Below, in pieces: positions 1 to 5,964 of a stretch of 13,638 nucleotides of DNA. Source of the stretch: JAQGJA01 sp965651535 (lineage in GTDB: Bacteria > Pseudomonadota > Alphaproteobacteria > Micavibrionales > SZUA-601). Below the pieces are notes generated by a model. The model was not told where the DNA came from. It saw nothing but the letters and a program-made list of their open reading frames with translations, and did no database searches. Numbering within the stretch: position 1 is the stretch's first letter; each line of letters opens with the position of its first letter. Location of the stretch: positions 1 through 13,638 of the forward strand of contig CBFGSX010000036.1 of the NCBI GenBank assembly GCA_965651535.1, written 5' to 3'. The translations under genes and the position numbers were made by a program.

Positions 1-1
1 T

Positions 2-943
2 ATCATCAGCCGATGGCTTGACTGGATTGCAAACGGTAAGCGCCTGTCCAAGCATACCGTCCGCGCTTATGAAACGGATGTTGCCGATTTTCTGGAATTT
101 CTGAACGGCCATACGGGCGAGACCGTGACTTTGGTCAAACTGGCCGATTGTTCCCTCTCCGATTTTCGCGCCTGGGTCGCGGCCAAGTCCATGCGCGGCG
201 TCACCGCGCGTTCCCGCGCCCGTGCCGTTTCCAGCCTGCGTCATTTTTACAAATGGCTCGACCGCGAGGGCATTTTGCACAACCCGGCGATCCAGTTGCT
301 GCGCAATCCGAAACTGGATCACACCATTCCGCGTCCGCTGACCGAGGACGCGGCGCAAACGCTTTTGGAAGAAACCGACAAAATGCGCGCGGATTGGGCA
401 GGTTTGCGCGACCGCGCGCTGTTCACGTTGCTTTACGGCAGCGGATTGCGGATCGACGAGGCCTTGCGCCTGAATATTTCCGACTGGCCGAAAACCGGCG
501 ACACGCTGACCGTGACCGGAAAAGGAAACAAACACCGACAGGTTCTGATCCTCGACCTCATCGCGCAAAGTCTGGCGGATTACCGCGCCGCCTGTCCGTT
601 CGATGAAGAACCGGCACGGCCGCTTTTCGTCGGCGTTCAGGGCAAGCGCCTGAATCAGGGCGTTGCGCAACGCTCGATGCGACAACTGCGGGCGCGCCTC
701 GGCTTGCCCGATACCGTCACGCCGCACGCGCTGCGTCACAGTTTCGCCACGCATCTAATGCTGGACGGGGTGAATACGCGCGCCATTCAGGAATTGCTGG
801 GCCACGCCTCGCTCAGCACGACGCAGCGTTATACCGAGCTGGATGTCGAGGATATCCGCCGCCTCATCGACCGGCTGCATCCTCGCGCGTCATCGGTCGA
901 AATTTCGGAGGAATATTCTCCATCACCGGAGCGTCAAAACTGA
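2..943 (+). CDS. xerC: Tyrosine recombinase XerC/XerD family (5' partial)
   Basis: This is a site-specific tyrosine recombinase of the type that resolves chromosome dimers at dif before cell division. The frame is open to the left edge. A GTG at 125 is an internal codon, because residues encoded from base 2 (WLDWI, KHTVRAYETDVADFLEFL) form the expected N-terminal SAM-like core-binding domain. 313 residues are visible, so only a few are missing from a usual length of about 300-320. The catalytic domain is complete. Counting from the GTG at 125, it holds Arg109 (GSGLRIDEALRL), Lys133 (GKGNK), His201 and Arg204 (HALRH), His227 (LLGHAS) and the nucleophile Tyr236 (TQRYTEL). Alphaproteobacteria carry both XerC and XerD and I cannot separate them with certainty; XerC is my preference. 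The 3' end overlaps the convergent gene at 864-1328 by 80 bases, beyond the catalytic tyrosine. Confidence 0.9.
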   Translation: MISRWLDWIANGKRLSKHTVRAYETDVADFLEFLNGHTGETVTLVKLADCSLSDFRAWVAAKSMRGVTARSRARAVSSLRHFYKWLDREGILHNPAIQLLRNPKLDHTIPRPLTEDAAQTLLEETDKMRADWAGLRDRALFTLLYGSGLRIDEALRLNISDWPKTGDTLTVTGKGNKHRQVLILDLIAQSLADYRAACPFDEEPARPLFVGVQGKRLNQGVAQRSMRQLRARLGLPDTVTPHALRHSFATHLMLDGVNTRAIQELLGHASLSTTQRYTELDVEDIRRLIDRLHPRASSVEISEEYSPSPERQN

Positions 944-1328
944 TCTTTTTCTTTTTCGCCGGTTTCTCGCCAACCACTAGCACAACAGCATCGGTGCGGC
1001 GGATCGTCACCTTGTAGTCATACAAACCTTTTCCCGGCTCGCCCTTTTTCTGCGGATTATCATCCAAGGAACGCGTCTTGGTGAGCATCACCAGATTGAG
1101 TGCGATCTTCTTGGCATCGTCGCGATCCGCGTTGCGATCAACGATCACGTCGATTTTCAGGGTGCTTTTTTCCTGTTCGATGCGTACATCTAAAATAATC
1201 GGATTTTTTCTGGCCTCATAAACCACTTCGACCTTTTGTCCGAAAGACATTTGCGGCGGCTCTATGGCTGCCTCCTCGGCAAGAGCCGGGAAACAGAACA
1301 ACAACAGGACAAGCGCAAAAATTTTCAT
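864..1328 (-). CDS. Small exported protein of unknown function
   Basis: A 154-residue protein that I do not recognise. Residues 1-17 are a clear Sec signal peptide: Lys at position 2, a hydrophobic run rich in Leu, Val and Phe, then a cleavage site after FPALA, followed by EE. No lipobox cysteine follows, so a soluble periplasmic protein is the likely product. The mature part, about 137 residues, alternates beta-like stretches (VEVVYEA, IILDVRIEQE, LKIDVIVDR, YDYKVTIRR, AVVLVVGE), suggesting a small beta-rich domain. A basic KKKK patch lies near the C terminus. The start has only a weak AGGA very close to the ATG. A strong intrinsic terminator ends just 18 bases upstream, so expression must come by read-through or from a promoter inside the terminator and lipoprotein region. 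The last 26 codons lie opposite the xerC 3' end. Confidence 0.72.
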   Translation of the reverse strand: MKIFALVLLLFCFPALAEEAAIEPPQMSFGQKVEVVYEARKNPIILDVRIEQEKSTLKIDVIVDRNADRDDAKKIALNLVMLTKTRSLDDNPQKKGEPGKGLYDYKVTIRRTDAVVLVVGEKPAKKKKISFDAPVMENIPPKFRPMTREDAAGR

Positions 1329-1346
1329 GTCCTACACTACGCGCAT

Positions 1347-1377
1347 AAAAAAACGCCGGTCAAGAGACCGGCGTTTT
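1347..1377 (-). terminator. Rho-independent terminator of the small lipoprotein gene
   Basis: Bases 1350-1361 and 1366-1377 form a perfect 12-bp stem (AAAACGCCGGTC with GACCGGCGTTTT) around the four-base loop AAGA. Read on the minus strand, the hairpin is followed by an uninterrupted run of seven T (complement of A 1347-1353), the classic intrinsic terminator. It lies 25 bases after the lipoprotein stop codon. The T run is minus-strand oriented, although the plus strand also has four T after the stem, so weak bidirectional activity is possible. Confidence 0.9.
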
Positions 1378-1402
1378 GAAATTTCCCCTGATGGGAGGAA
1401 AC

Positions 1403-1546
1403 TTATTTGCGCAGCGAGTCGTTGGCTGCGTTTTGTGCGCTGCGGGTGCGATCCGACATTTCGCTCATCGAGCTGTCTTGCGAAGCGCAAGCGACAACGT
1501 TCAGCGAAGCGGCGACCAGCACCAGTGCGATCAGGATTTTTTTCAT
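1403..1546 (-). CDS. Miniature Lpp-like outer-membrane lipoprotein
   Basis: A 47-residue lipoprotein, too short for usual length cut-offs. Residues 1-19 are a lipoprotein signal peptide: MKK, a hydrophobic core ILIALVLVAASL, and the lipobox VVAC with Cys20 as the lipidated residue. The mature part has only 28 residues and no charged sorting signal directly after the Cys (CASQD; the Asp is at +5), so outer-membrane sorting is expected. Counting Cys as 1, Met8, Met11, Thr15, Ala18, Ala22 and Ser25 fall at 3-4 spacing, an alanine-zipper-like heptad pattern as in Lpp and OprI. The protein ends in Leu-Arg-Lys. E. coli Lpp and Pseudomonas OprI also end in Arg-Lys, and in Lpp that Lys is joined to peptidoglycan. 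Reality is supported by a GGGGA Shine-Dalgarno six bases before ATG, a strong terminator, and a coherent signal peptide. It is distinct from entericidins, which carry a CNT-x-x-G-x-G motif. The function is inferred. Confidence 0.82.
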   Translation of the reverse strand: MKKILIALVLVAASLNVVACASQDSSMSEMSDRTRSAQNAANDSLRK

Positions 1547-1552
1547 GTTATT

Positions 1553-1557
1553 TCCCC
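1553..1557 (-). promoter_or_regulatory. Shine-Dalgarno site of the small lipoprotein
   Basis: On the minus strand GGGGA sits six bases upstream of the ATG at 1546. The spacing is near ideal and this is the main support for this short reading frame. Confidence 0.8.
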
Positions 1558-1573
1558 GTTAAGGTCTTGAGTT

Positions 1574-1604
1574 AGTTTCCAAAGCTTTGGACAAGAAACT
1601 GTCC
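1574..1604 (-). promoter_or_regulatory. Competing inverted repeats in the lipoprotein 5' leader
   Basis: Three inverted repeats overlap here. AGTTTC (1574-1579) pairs with GAAACT (1595-1600). CCAAAGCTTTGG (1579-1590) is a perfect 12-base palindrome. GGACA (1589-1593) pairs with TGTCC (1600-1604). The first and third cannot form together, so the mRNA leader could switch between folds or simply be a stabilising 5' structure. They end 17 bases upstream of the Shine-Dalgarno. Confidence 0.45.
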
Positions 1605-1640
1605 GCACCTCGGGCCGGAAAAGCCCTTGGCACTTAGGTC

Positions 1641-1669
1641 TATTAACCACGGTTAATCCCGGTATTCAA
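1641..1669 (-). promoter_or_regulatory. Candidate promoter of the small lipoprotein gene
   Basis: On the minus strand a -35-like TTGAAT (complement of 1664-1669) is separated by 17 bases from a -10-like TTAATA (complement of 1641-1646). Spacing is optimal and the hexamers are partial matches. Transcription would begin near 1634, giving a leader of about 88 bases. This was assigned by eye only. Confidence 0.4.
1642..1657. promoter_or_regulatory. Perfect palindrome, candidate operator
   Basis: ATTAACC-AC-GGTTAAT is a perfect 7-bp inverted repeat with a two-base spacer. It covers the candidate -10 and part of the spacer, where a repressor would act. Each half contains TTAACC, which resembles the half-site of the alphaproteobacterial regulator CtrA. 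The two TTAA elements are six bases apart, while the CtrA consensus has seven, so a different dimeric regulator is equally possible. Confidence 0.45.
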
Positions 1670-1773
1670 GGAGTTTTTTATGCTGCACATAGGGTTTGAG
1701 CGAACAGACGACTGAAAGCCACTCTCATGTGGCTATTATGCAACATAGTATGAGGGCGCGTTATTTTCTGTAA
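1658..1773. other. Intergenic region downstream of rsmB
   Basis: Together with the leader this makes the longest gene-free stretch of the window, 1547-1773. The part next to rsmB is more AT-rich than its surroundings. It holds a perfect 6-bp inverted repeat, AGCCAC-TCTCAT-GTGGCT at 1717-1734. On the minus strand that hairpin is followed only by TTTC, so at best it is a weak terminator or 3'-end stabiliser for rsmB mRNA. I see no convincing reading frame or RNA gene here. Confidence 0.5.
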
Positions 1774-3093
1774 TCATATCCGCCCGTTTTTTTGTAATGC
1801 CGCCACAAAGAAACCATCCGTCTTATGCTGCACAGGCGTTAGTCGTATCCAGTGGGAAGACAAATCCAGACCATCGGGAACAGCCTTGCCGCCAGCAAGC
1901 CAATTTTCTTTGATATTCAATGGAGAAAATTCCATATACTCTTGTAAAAACTTTTTGACCTGTTGCTCGTTTTCCTCGGACAAAAGCGAACAGGTCGCAT
2001 AGATCAGCCGCCCACCCGGCTTCACCAGGCGTGAGGCCGATTTCAGAATTTTCTCCTGTAACGCCGTCAGCGTTTTCAAATTCGGGCCGAGATCCTGCCA
2101 GCGCGCAAACGGATTGCGCCGCCATGTACCCGTGCCGCTGCACGGCGCGTCGATCAGGACGCAATCGGCTTTCTCTTTGTGTTTTTTGACCCAATCGTCG
2201 TTTTCATCGTCCAGAAGATGCATCTGCACGCAATGCACGCCCGCACGGCGCAGACGCTTGCGTGCATTGTCGAGACGCCTTTCCTCGACATCGCAGGCCC
2301 ACAAGCGTCCTTTATTCTGCATCTGCGCTGCCAGCGCCAAAGTCTTGCCGCCTGCCCCCGCACAAAAATCCACGACCCATTCGCCGGGTTTTACACCGCA
2401 TAACAGGCTCAATATCTGCGAGCCTTCGTCCTGAACCTCGAGCGCGCCATCGCGGAAAAGTGCGTGCGCCGAAAAATTCGGGCGACCGACCACGCGCAAC
2501 CCCAGAGGCGAAAACGGCGTCGGCTTGATATCGAAACCGTCATGCCGCAATTTCTTGAGAGACGGGGCAATTTCGGCCTTCAATGTATTGACACGCAAAT
2601 CCAGAGGCGCTTCGTCCTGCATTGCCTCCATTTCCTTTGCCAGATCGTCACCGAAATGATTTTTCAACGACGCATAGGCCCATTCGGGACATTCCAGCCG
2701 GATATTCTCGGGCATATCGGCAGGCATGAAGTCGGATTGACGGATCTCGTCGATCAGGTCGCGCTCGAAACCTTTGAGCGAGTCCGGCGCATAGCCCGAC
2801 CCGTCGAACAGTCCCGCAATCTCGTCGAGCTTCTTGCCGCAGCCCACCGACAACCACAACAAAAGCAGGCTGCGGCCGTTTTGCTTACACTTCGTGCGTG
2901 CCGCCCACCAGCTCAGCCGCGCGAAGTGGCGCAGAACGTCATAAAGCGTTCCGGCAATATCGCGGCGGTCTTTCGATCCGATATATTTCCGCTGGCGGAA
3001 AAAGTCGTGCATGACCTGATCGGCGGGTTTCGATCCGGCCTGAATTGAATCGAAAAGCTCGATGACGGCCTGAAGACGCGCGCCGGGTGTCAT
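1774..3093 (-). CDS. rsmB: 16S rRNA (cytosine-5) methyltransferase, RsmB/NOP family
   Basis: This 439-residue enzyme most likely methylates C5 of cytosine 967 in 16S rRNA, using S-adenosylmethionine. Residues 1 to about 130 look like the NusB-type RNA-binding domain found in front of RsmB catalytic domains. The methyltransferase domain follows. It has motif I VVDFCAGAGGKT at 240-251, an acidic SAM-ribose region CDVEERRL near 267-274, motif IV DAPCSGTG with Cys318 (the cysteine that releases the product), and motif VI ATCSLLSEEN with Cys368 (the nucleophile). Both catalytic cysteines are present. The length fits RsmB. The ATG overlaps the stop of the upstream NDUFA9-like gene as ATGA, so translation is likely coupled. 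Other members of the NOP family share these motifs; the N-terminal domain and size favour RsmB. Confidence 0.9.
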   Translation of the reverse strand: MTPGARLQAVIELFDSIQAGSKPADQVMHDFFRQRKYIGSKDRRDIAGTLYDVLRHFARLSWWAARTKCKQNGRSLLLLWLSVGCGKKLDEIAGLFDGSGYAPDSLKGFERDLIDEIRQSDFMPADMPENIRLECPEWAYASLKNHFGDDLAKEMEAMQDEAPLDLRVNTLKAEIAPSLKKLRHDGFDIKPTPFSPLGLRVVGRPNFSAHALFRDGALEVQDEGSQILSLLCGVKPGEWVVDFCAGAGGKTLALAAQMQNKGRLWACDVEERRLDNARKRLRRAGVHCVQMHLLDDENDDWVKKHKEKADCVLIDAPCSGTGTWRRNPFARWQDLGPNLKTLTALQEKILKSASRLVKPGGRLIYATCSLLSEENEQQVKKFLQEYMEFSPLNIKENWLAGGKAVPDGLDLSSHWIRLTPVQHKTDGFFVAALQKNGRI

Positions 3094-4049
3094 GCCGCTT
3101 GCTTTTTATCTTTTTGGGCGAAGCGCCCGCCCTTGCGGAAACGCGACAGGTAATCGGGCAATACGGCATCAAGCGCCTTGGGCGTGATGCCCAAATCGCG
3201 CAGGCCTGGCTTCGTGCCGCTCAGGACGTTATCGGCCTTCAGGCTGCGCACCTGATCGACGGTCAATAATTGCCCCGGCAGATTCTGGAGGATCGCGCCT
3301 TTGAAACTTGCCCAGAAAAACGGCACGGGAACAAGCGGGCGGCGCATTCCGGTCACCTCGAATATTTTCTGCATCAGCGTCTTGAAGCTGAAAACCTCGT
3401 CGCCGCCCAGCTCGTAGATTTTTCCCATCGCCTCGTCGCGCGTCAGCGCGGCCAGCACGGCCTGCGCCACGTCACCGACATAGACGGGCTGGAATTTCGT
3501 ATGGCCGCCGCCGATCAGAGGCAAAAAAGGCAGGAAAGCCGCCATCTGCGCGAAGCGGTTGAAGAAACTGTCCTCGGGTCCGAAGATAATAGACGGACGC
3601 AAGATCATCGCCTTGGGGAAATTTTCCATCATCGCGCCCTCGCCTGCGGCTTTGCTGCGCGCATAGTGCGACGGCGCGTCATCGCCCGCGCCCAAGGATG
3701 ACACATGAACAAGGCGCTCGAGATGCACCGCGCGCGCCAAGGCGCCCAATCGCGCGGGAAACTCGCTGTGGATTTTCTCGAAACGCTGACGGCGCCCTTT
3801 TTCCGCAAGTATGCCGATGAGATTTATCGCCGCAAAGCTTCCTTTGAGGGCGTTCAAGACACTATCATCATTCTGAATGTCGCACACCACTGGCACCACT
3901 TGTCCGACGGTTCCGGAGGTACGCAGGAAATACGCGCTCGAGGGACGACGCGTCGCCACTTTGACTGTAAAGCCACGGTCGCACAGCAAATCAACAACAT
4001 AGCGGCCGACAAAGCCCGTGCCGCCAAAGATGGTTACCTGCAAAGTCAT
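3090..4049 (-). CDS. NAD(P)-binding protein, complex I NDUFA9-like (atypical SDR)
   Basis: A 319-residue Rossmann-fold protein of the atypical short-chain dehydrogenase group that includes the complex I accessory subunit NDUFA9. The N terminus has the dinucleotide motif IFGGTGFVGRYV (7-18). An Arg pair (RR at 34-35) after beta-strand 2 would favour NADP(H). HVSSLGA (115-121) and a YxxxK pair (Tyr129, Lys133) follow, then ILRPSIIFGPEDSFFNRFA, which is typical of the NDUFA9-like family. Alphaproteobacterial homologues are linked to respiratory complex I assembly or stability. That role is taken from the family and is not shown here, since no nuo gene is in the window. A UDP-sugar epimerase role is less likely. 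It starts 69 bases after the SirB1-like gene and its stop overlaps the rsmB start by four bases. Confidence 0.82.
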   Translation of the reverse strand: MTLQVTIFGGTGFVGRYVVDLLCDRGFTVKVATRRPSSAYFLRTSGTVGQVVPVVCDIQNDDSVLNALKGSFAAINLIGILAEKGRRQRFEKIHSEFPARLGALARAVHLERLVHVSSLGAGDDAPSHYARSKAAGEGAMMENFPKAMILRPSIIFGPEDSFFNRFAQMAAFLPFLPLIGGGHTKFQPVYVGDVAQAVLAALTRDEAMGKIYELGGDEVFSFKTLMQKIFEVTGMRRPLVPVPFFWASFKGAILQNLPGQLLTVDQVRSLKADNVLSGTKPGLRDLGITPKALDAVLPDYLSRFRKGGRFAQKDKKQAA

Positions 4050-4063
4050 GAAAAAGAACCCTG

Positions 4064-4093
4064 AATAAACAAGCCTATTCTAGAGCATCTCAA
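4064..4093 (-). promoter_or_regulatory. Weak candidate promoter for the NDUFA9-like gene and rsmB
   Basis: In the 69-base gap the minus strand carries TTGAGA (complement of 4088-4093). A 17-base gap leads to GTTTAT (4065-4070), or 18 bases to TTTATT. The -10 match is poor. It would give this gene pair a start of its own, but read-through from the upstream genes is equally plausible because no terminator is visible in the gap. Confidence 0.25.
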
Positions 4094-4118
4094 GCCAAAT
4101 GGAAAGATGGCCCACCCT

Positions 4119-4961
4119 TTACAATATCCGGCGTAAACTGGCCATCAGGCTTTCGGCTTCAGCAATGCTGCGTTGATCCCCGGATAATTCGACAAACTCC
4201 TGAAGATATTCAAGCGCCTCCGTGTGCCGCCCCATTCTGGCGCAGATCACGCCCGCATCGTAATAGAGCCGGGACTCCTTTGGCGCAATCCAGAACTGGT
4301 GCGTGATCGCTTGCAGCGCGCGCGTGTAATCCTCCTGCATCAAAAGACGCATACGGCGATTATTATAAAACCTCAAGACGACTTCGCGTTTCGTCACAGG
4401 GTCGTAATAATGATGATGCAATTCGGCCTTTTCACCCAAGCGGTTTTTTAACAAATGACGCAGATCGTTGGCCTGCATGATTTTACCGCCCTCGAACGGA
4501 TCGACGATTAACCGCCGCGACCCTTGTTCCATCCGCACGAGAAAACGTCCCGGAAAACTGAGGCCTGCCGCGTTCCACCCCATTTCTTCGGCCAAAACAA
4601 GGAATAATGCCCCCATCCCCACGGGAATATCCTTACGCCCGTCCAGCACATTGAGAAAATTGATTTCGTCGGGATCTTCCGCCTCATCGTTTGGCACATC
4701 AGAACCGAAAGTGTTGCAAAGTATCACGTTCAGGCAGGAAACCCGCCATTCAAGCTCCTCTACTTCGGAAGACTTTGGATTTTTTTCCACATAATCGCGC
4801 AAGAATGTAATCATCGCCGCGATTCTTTCACGATAAGGTTGCAAATCCGCGCTTTCACGCTCAAGCGCCCCCATCATCAACAGCGTCTCTGCAAGAGGAA
4901 TCGCGTCATCGGCCATATTTCCTATGGCTTTTAGCTTCTCCTGAAGATCGGCAAGATGCAT
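4119..4961 (-). CDS. SirB1-family protein (transglutaminase-like fold plus TPR tail)
   Basis: A 280-residue protein of the SirB1 family, which joins a transglutaminase-like core to a tetratricopeptide-like C terminus. The core is around residues 70-175. Its signature is NVLDGRKDIPVGMGALFLVLAEEMGW, then LSFPGRFLVRME and LIVDPFEGGKIM. Residues 208-265 (MQEDYTRALQAITHQFWIAPKES through ARMGRHTEALEYLQEFVEL) form TPR-like helices in the same place as in E. coli SirB1. I see no cysteine positioned as a transglutaminase nucleophile, so it is probably not an active protease or transglutaminase. The family's biochemical role is not established. It has no signal peptide. Its ATG overlaps the stop of the BON-lipoprotein gene as TAATG and there is no good Shine-Dalgarno, which suggests coupled translation. 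Confidence 0.8.
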   Translation of the reverse strand: MHLADLQEKLKAIGNMADDAIPLAETLLMMGALERESADLQPYRERIAAMITFLRDYVEKNPKSSEVEELEWRVSCLNVILCNTFGSDVPNDEAEDPDEINFLNVLDGRKDIPVGMGALFLVLAEEMGWNAAGLSFPGRFLVRMEQGSRRLIVDPFEGGKIMQANDLRHLLKNRLGEKAELHHHYYDPVTKREVVLRFYNNRRMRLLMQEDYTRALQAITHQFWIAPKESRLYYDAGVICARMGRHTEALEYLQEFVELSGDQRSIAEAESLMASLRRIL

Positions 4962-5590
4962 TACTGGGCCGGATAGGAACTGTTCTGGATGCTTTCGTCG
5001 GGACGGATATCGGTGCGCAGACGGACGTAAGAAACGACTTCCTTCACATAGGAAATCCCGCGCGCATGGTTGATGACGCGATCCAATTCTTCCTGGTCGC
5101 GCGCGATGCCCATCAGATAGACGACGCCGCCGACACAGTCGAAATTATAATCGATCGAGCGGATATCCTTGTCGAAAACCAGCTTGGTGCGCAGCTGCGT
5201 CGAAATCCACGAATCCCGCGCATAGCCGGACACGCCTTCGCTGTCCTGCACGCGGATCTCGTTGATGACCTGGCGCACATCGGGCGCCTGCCATGCCAGA
5301 CGCACAGCATCGACGCGCCATTGCGGATCCTTGACCGTTCCGGTGATCATCACGCGCTGTTCGCGCACCGTCAGACTGAGCGCGCGGAACATATCGACAT
5401 TGTGACGGAACCACGCATCGTTGATATAGGCCTTGATCTTGGTATCCGACCATGTTTGCCCGACGCCGCCTTCGCGCGCCGCCGCCGTGCCGACCACGGC
5501 CCCCGCCCCGACCGCCGCCGTCATAGGCGTGCAGCCCTGGAGTACAGGAAGAAATCCCAGAACCATGAAAGGCAAAACCATCCAACGCAT
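4961..5590 (-). CDS. Double-BON-domain lipoprotein, DolP/OsmY-like
   Basis: A 209-residue envelope lipoprotein with two BON domains, a fold that associates with membranes or phospholipid. Residues 1-19 are a signal peptide ending in the lipobox VLQGC with Cys20. A Gly/Ala-rich stretch (25-43) follows. BON1 is at about 46-115 (WSDTKIKAYINDAW, TGTVKDPQWRVDAV, VINEIRV). BON2 is at about 124-193 (SWISTQLRTKLVFD, VVYLMGIARDQEELDRVI, VVSYVRL). I chose the ATG at 5590 because GGAG lies exactly six bases upstream. The frame is open to an ATG at 5686, but that would run into yraN and place the signal peptide internally. An ATG at 5602 has no Shine-Dalgarno. The domain layout matches E. coli DolP (YraP), which also sits near yraN. 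The stop overlaps the next start (TAATG). Confidence 0.86.
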   Translation of the reverse strand: MRWMVLPFMVLGFLPVLQGCTPMTAAVGAGAVVGTAAAREGGVGQTWSDTKIKAYINDAWFRHNVDMFRALSLTVREQRVMITGTVKDPQWRVDAVRLAWQAPDVRQVINEIRVQDSEGVSGYARDSWISTQLRTKLVFDKDIRSIDYNFDCVGGVVYLMGIARDQEELDRVINHARGISYVKEVVSYVRLRTDIRPDESIQNSSYPAQ

Positions 5591-5596
5591 ATTTTT

Positions 5597-5600
5597 CTCC
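5597..5600 (-). promoter_or_regulatory. Shine-Dalgarno fixing the BON-lipoprotein start
   Basis: GGAG on the minus strand stands six bases before the ATG at 5590. It overlaps the alternative ATG at 5602 and argues that translation begins at 5590. Confidence 0.7.
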
Positions 5601-5607
5601 ATAAGAA

Positions 5608-5964
5608 TTACAGACGCCACGCGTCCTTGAGATGATAGGGCAAGCGAATCGGTCTGACAACTACTGCATCGAAACGGCAATCGCAATTTTGGTGGCGCGG
5701 ATGACGGCTGCGGAAATGCTGCGCCGCCGCCGCGATACGCTGCTGGCTGGAAGGCGTTACCGCGCCAAGACCCGTCTCCGTATCGGGACGCGCCTTGACC
5801 TCCACGAAAACCAGCGTGTTCCCGCGCCGGACGATCAGATCCACTTCGCCGTGCTTGGTCTTGTAACGCCGGGCCAGAGGAAAATACCCCTTGGCCAGCA
5901 AATAGGCGGCGGCAAAAATCTCGGCCCGGTGGCCTTTTTCGTAATATTCCCGCTTCGCCGTCAT
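5608..5964 (-). CDS. yraN: YraN-family (UPF0102) nuclease-fold protein
   Basis: A 118-residue protein of the UPF0102/YraN family, which has a restriction-endonuclease-like PD-(D/E)xK fold. The N-terminal helix YYEKGHRAEIFAAAYLLAKGY is characteristic. The putative metal-binding residues are Glu15, then Glu40 and Asp42 in HGEVDLIV, and Glu55 with Lys57 in VFVEVKAR; all are present. Nuclease activity is expected from the fold but its biological substrate is not established. The length is normal. The start codon overlaps the rsmI stop as ATGA, and the stop is 17 bases from the chosen start of the BON lipoprotein. The rsmI-yraN pairing is common in Proteobacteria. Confidence 0.9.
   Translation of the reverse strand: MTAKREYYEKGHRAEIFAAAYLLAKGYFPLARRYKTKHGEVDLIVRRGNTLVFVEVKARPDTETGLGAVTPSSQQRIAAAAQHFRSRHPRHQNCDCRFDAVVVRPIRLPYHLKDAWRL

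Noticed and set aside
125..943. GTG at 125 as the recombinase start
   Set aside because: The residues encoded upstream in the same frame are clearly the N-terminal core-binding domain, so the true start lies left of the window.
1264..1575. A 103-codon plus-strand frame covering the terminator and lipoprotein region
   Set aside because: It reads through a terminator hairpin and opposite the coherent lipoprotein signal peptide. Its translation is basic and low in complexity.
1642..1657. A canonical CtrA box
   Set aside because: The TTAA elements are separated by six bases rather than the consensus seven, so I list it only as a candidate operator.
1717..1734. Intrinsic terminator of rsmB
   Set aside because: The 6-bp stem lacks a following T run on the minus strand (only TTTC), so termination there cannot be claimed.
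2464..3048. A 194-codon plus-strand frame opposite rsmB
   Set aside because: Antisense shadow with no Shine-Dalgarno and no family resemblance, while the rsmB frame is full length and intact.
5591..5686. Extended N terminus of the BON lipoprotein from the ATG at 5686
   Set aside because: It would overlap yraN by about 79 bases and bury the lipoprotein signal peptide 32 residues inside the protein. GGAG is placed ideally for the ATG at 5590.
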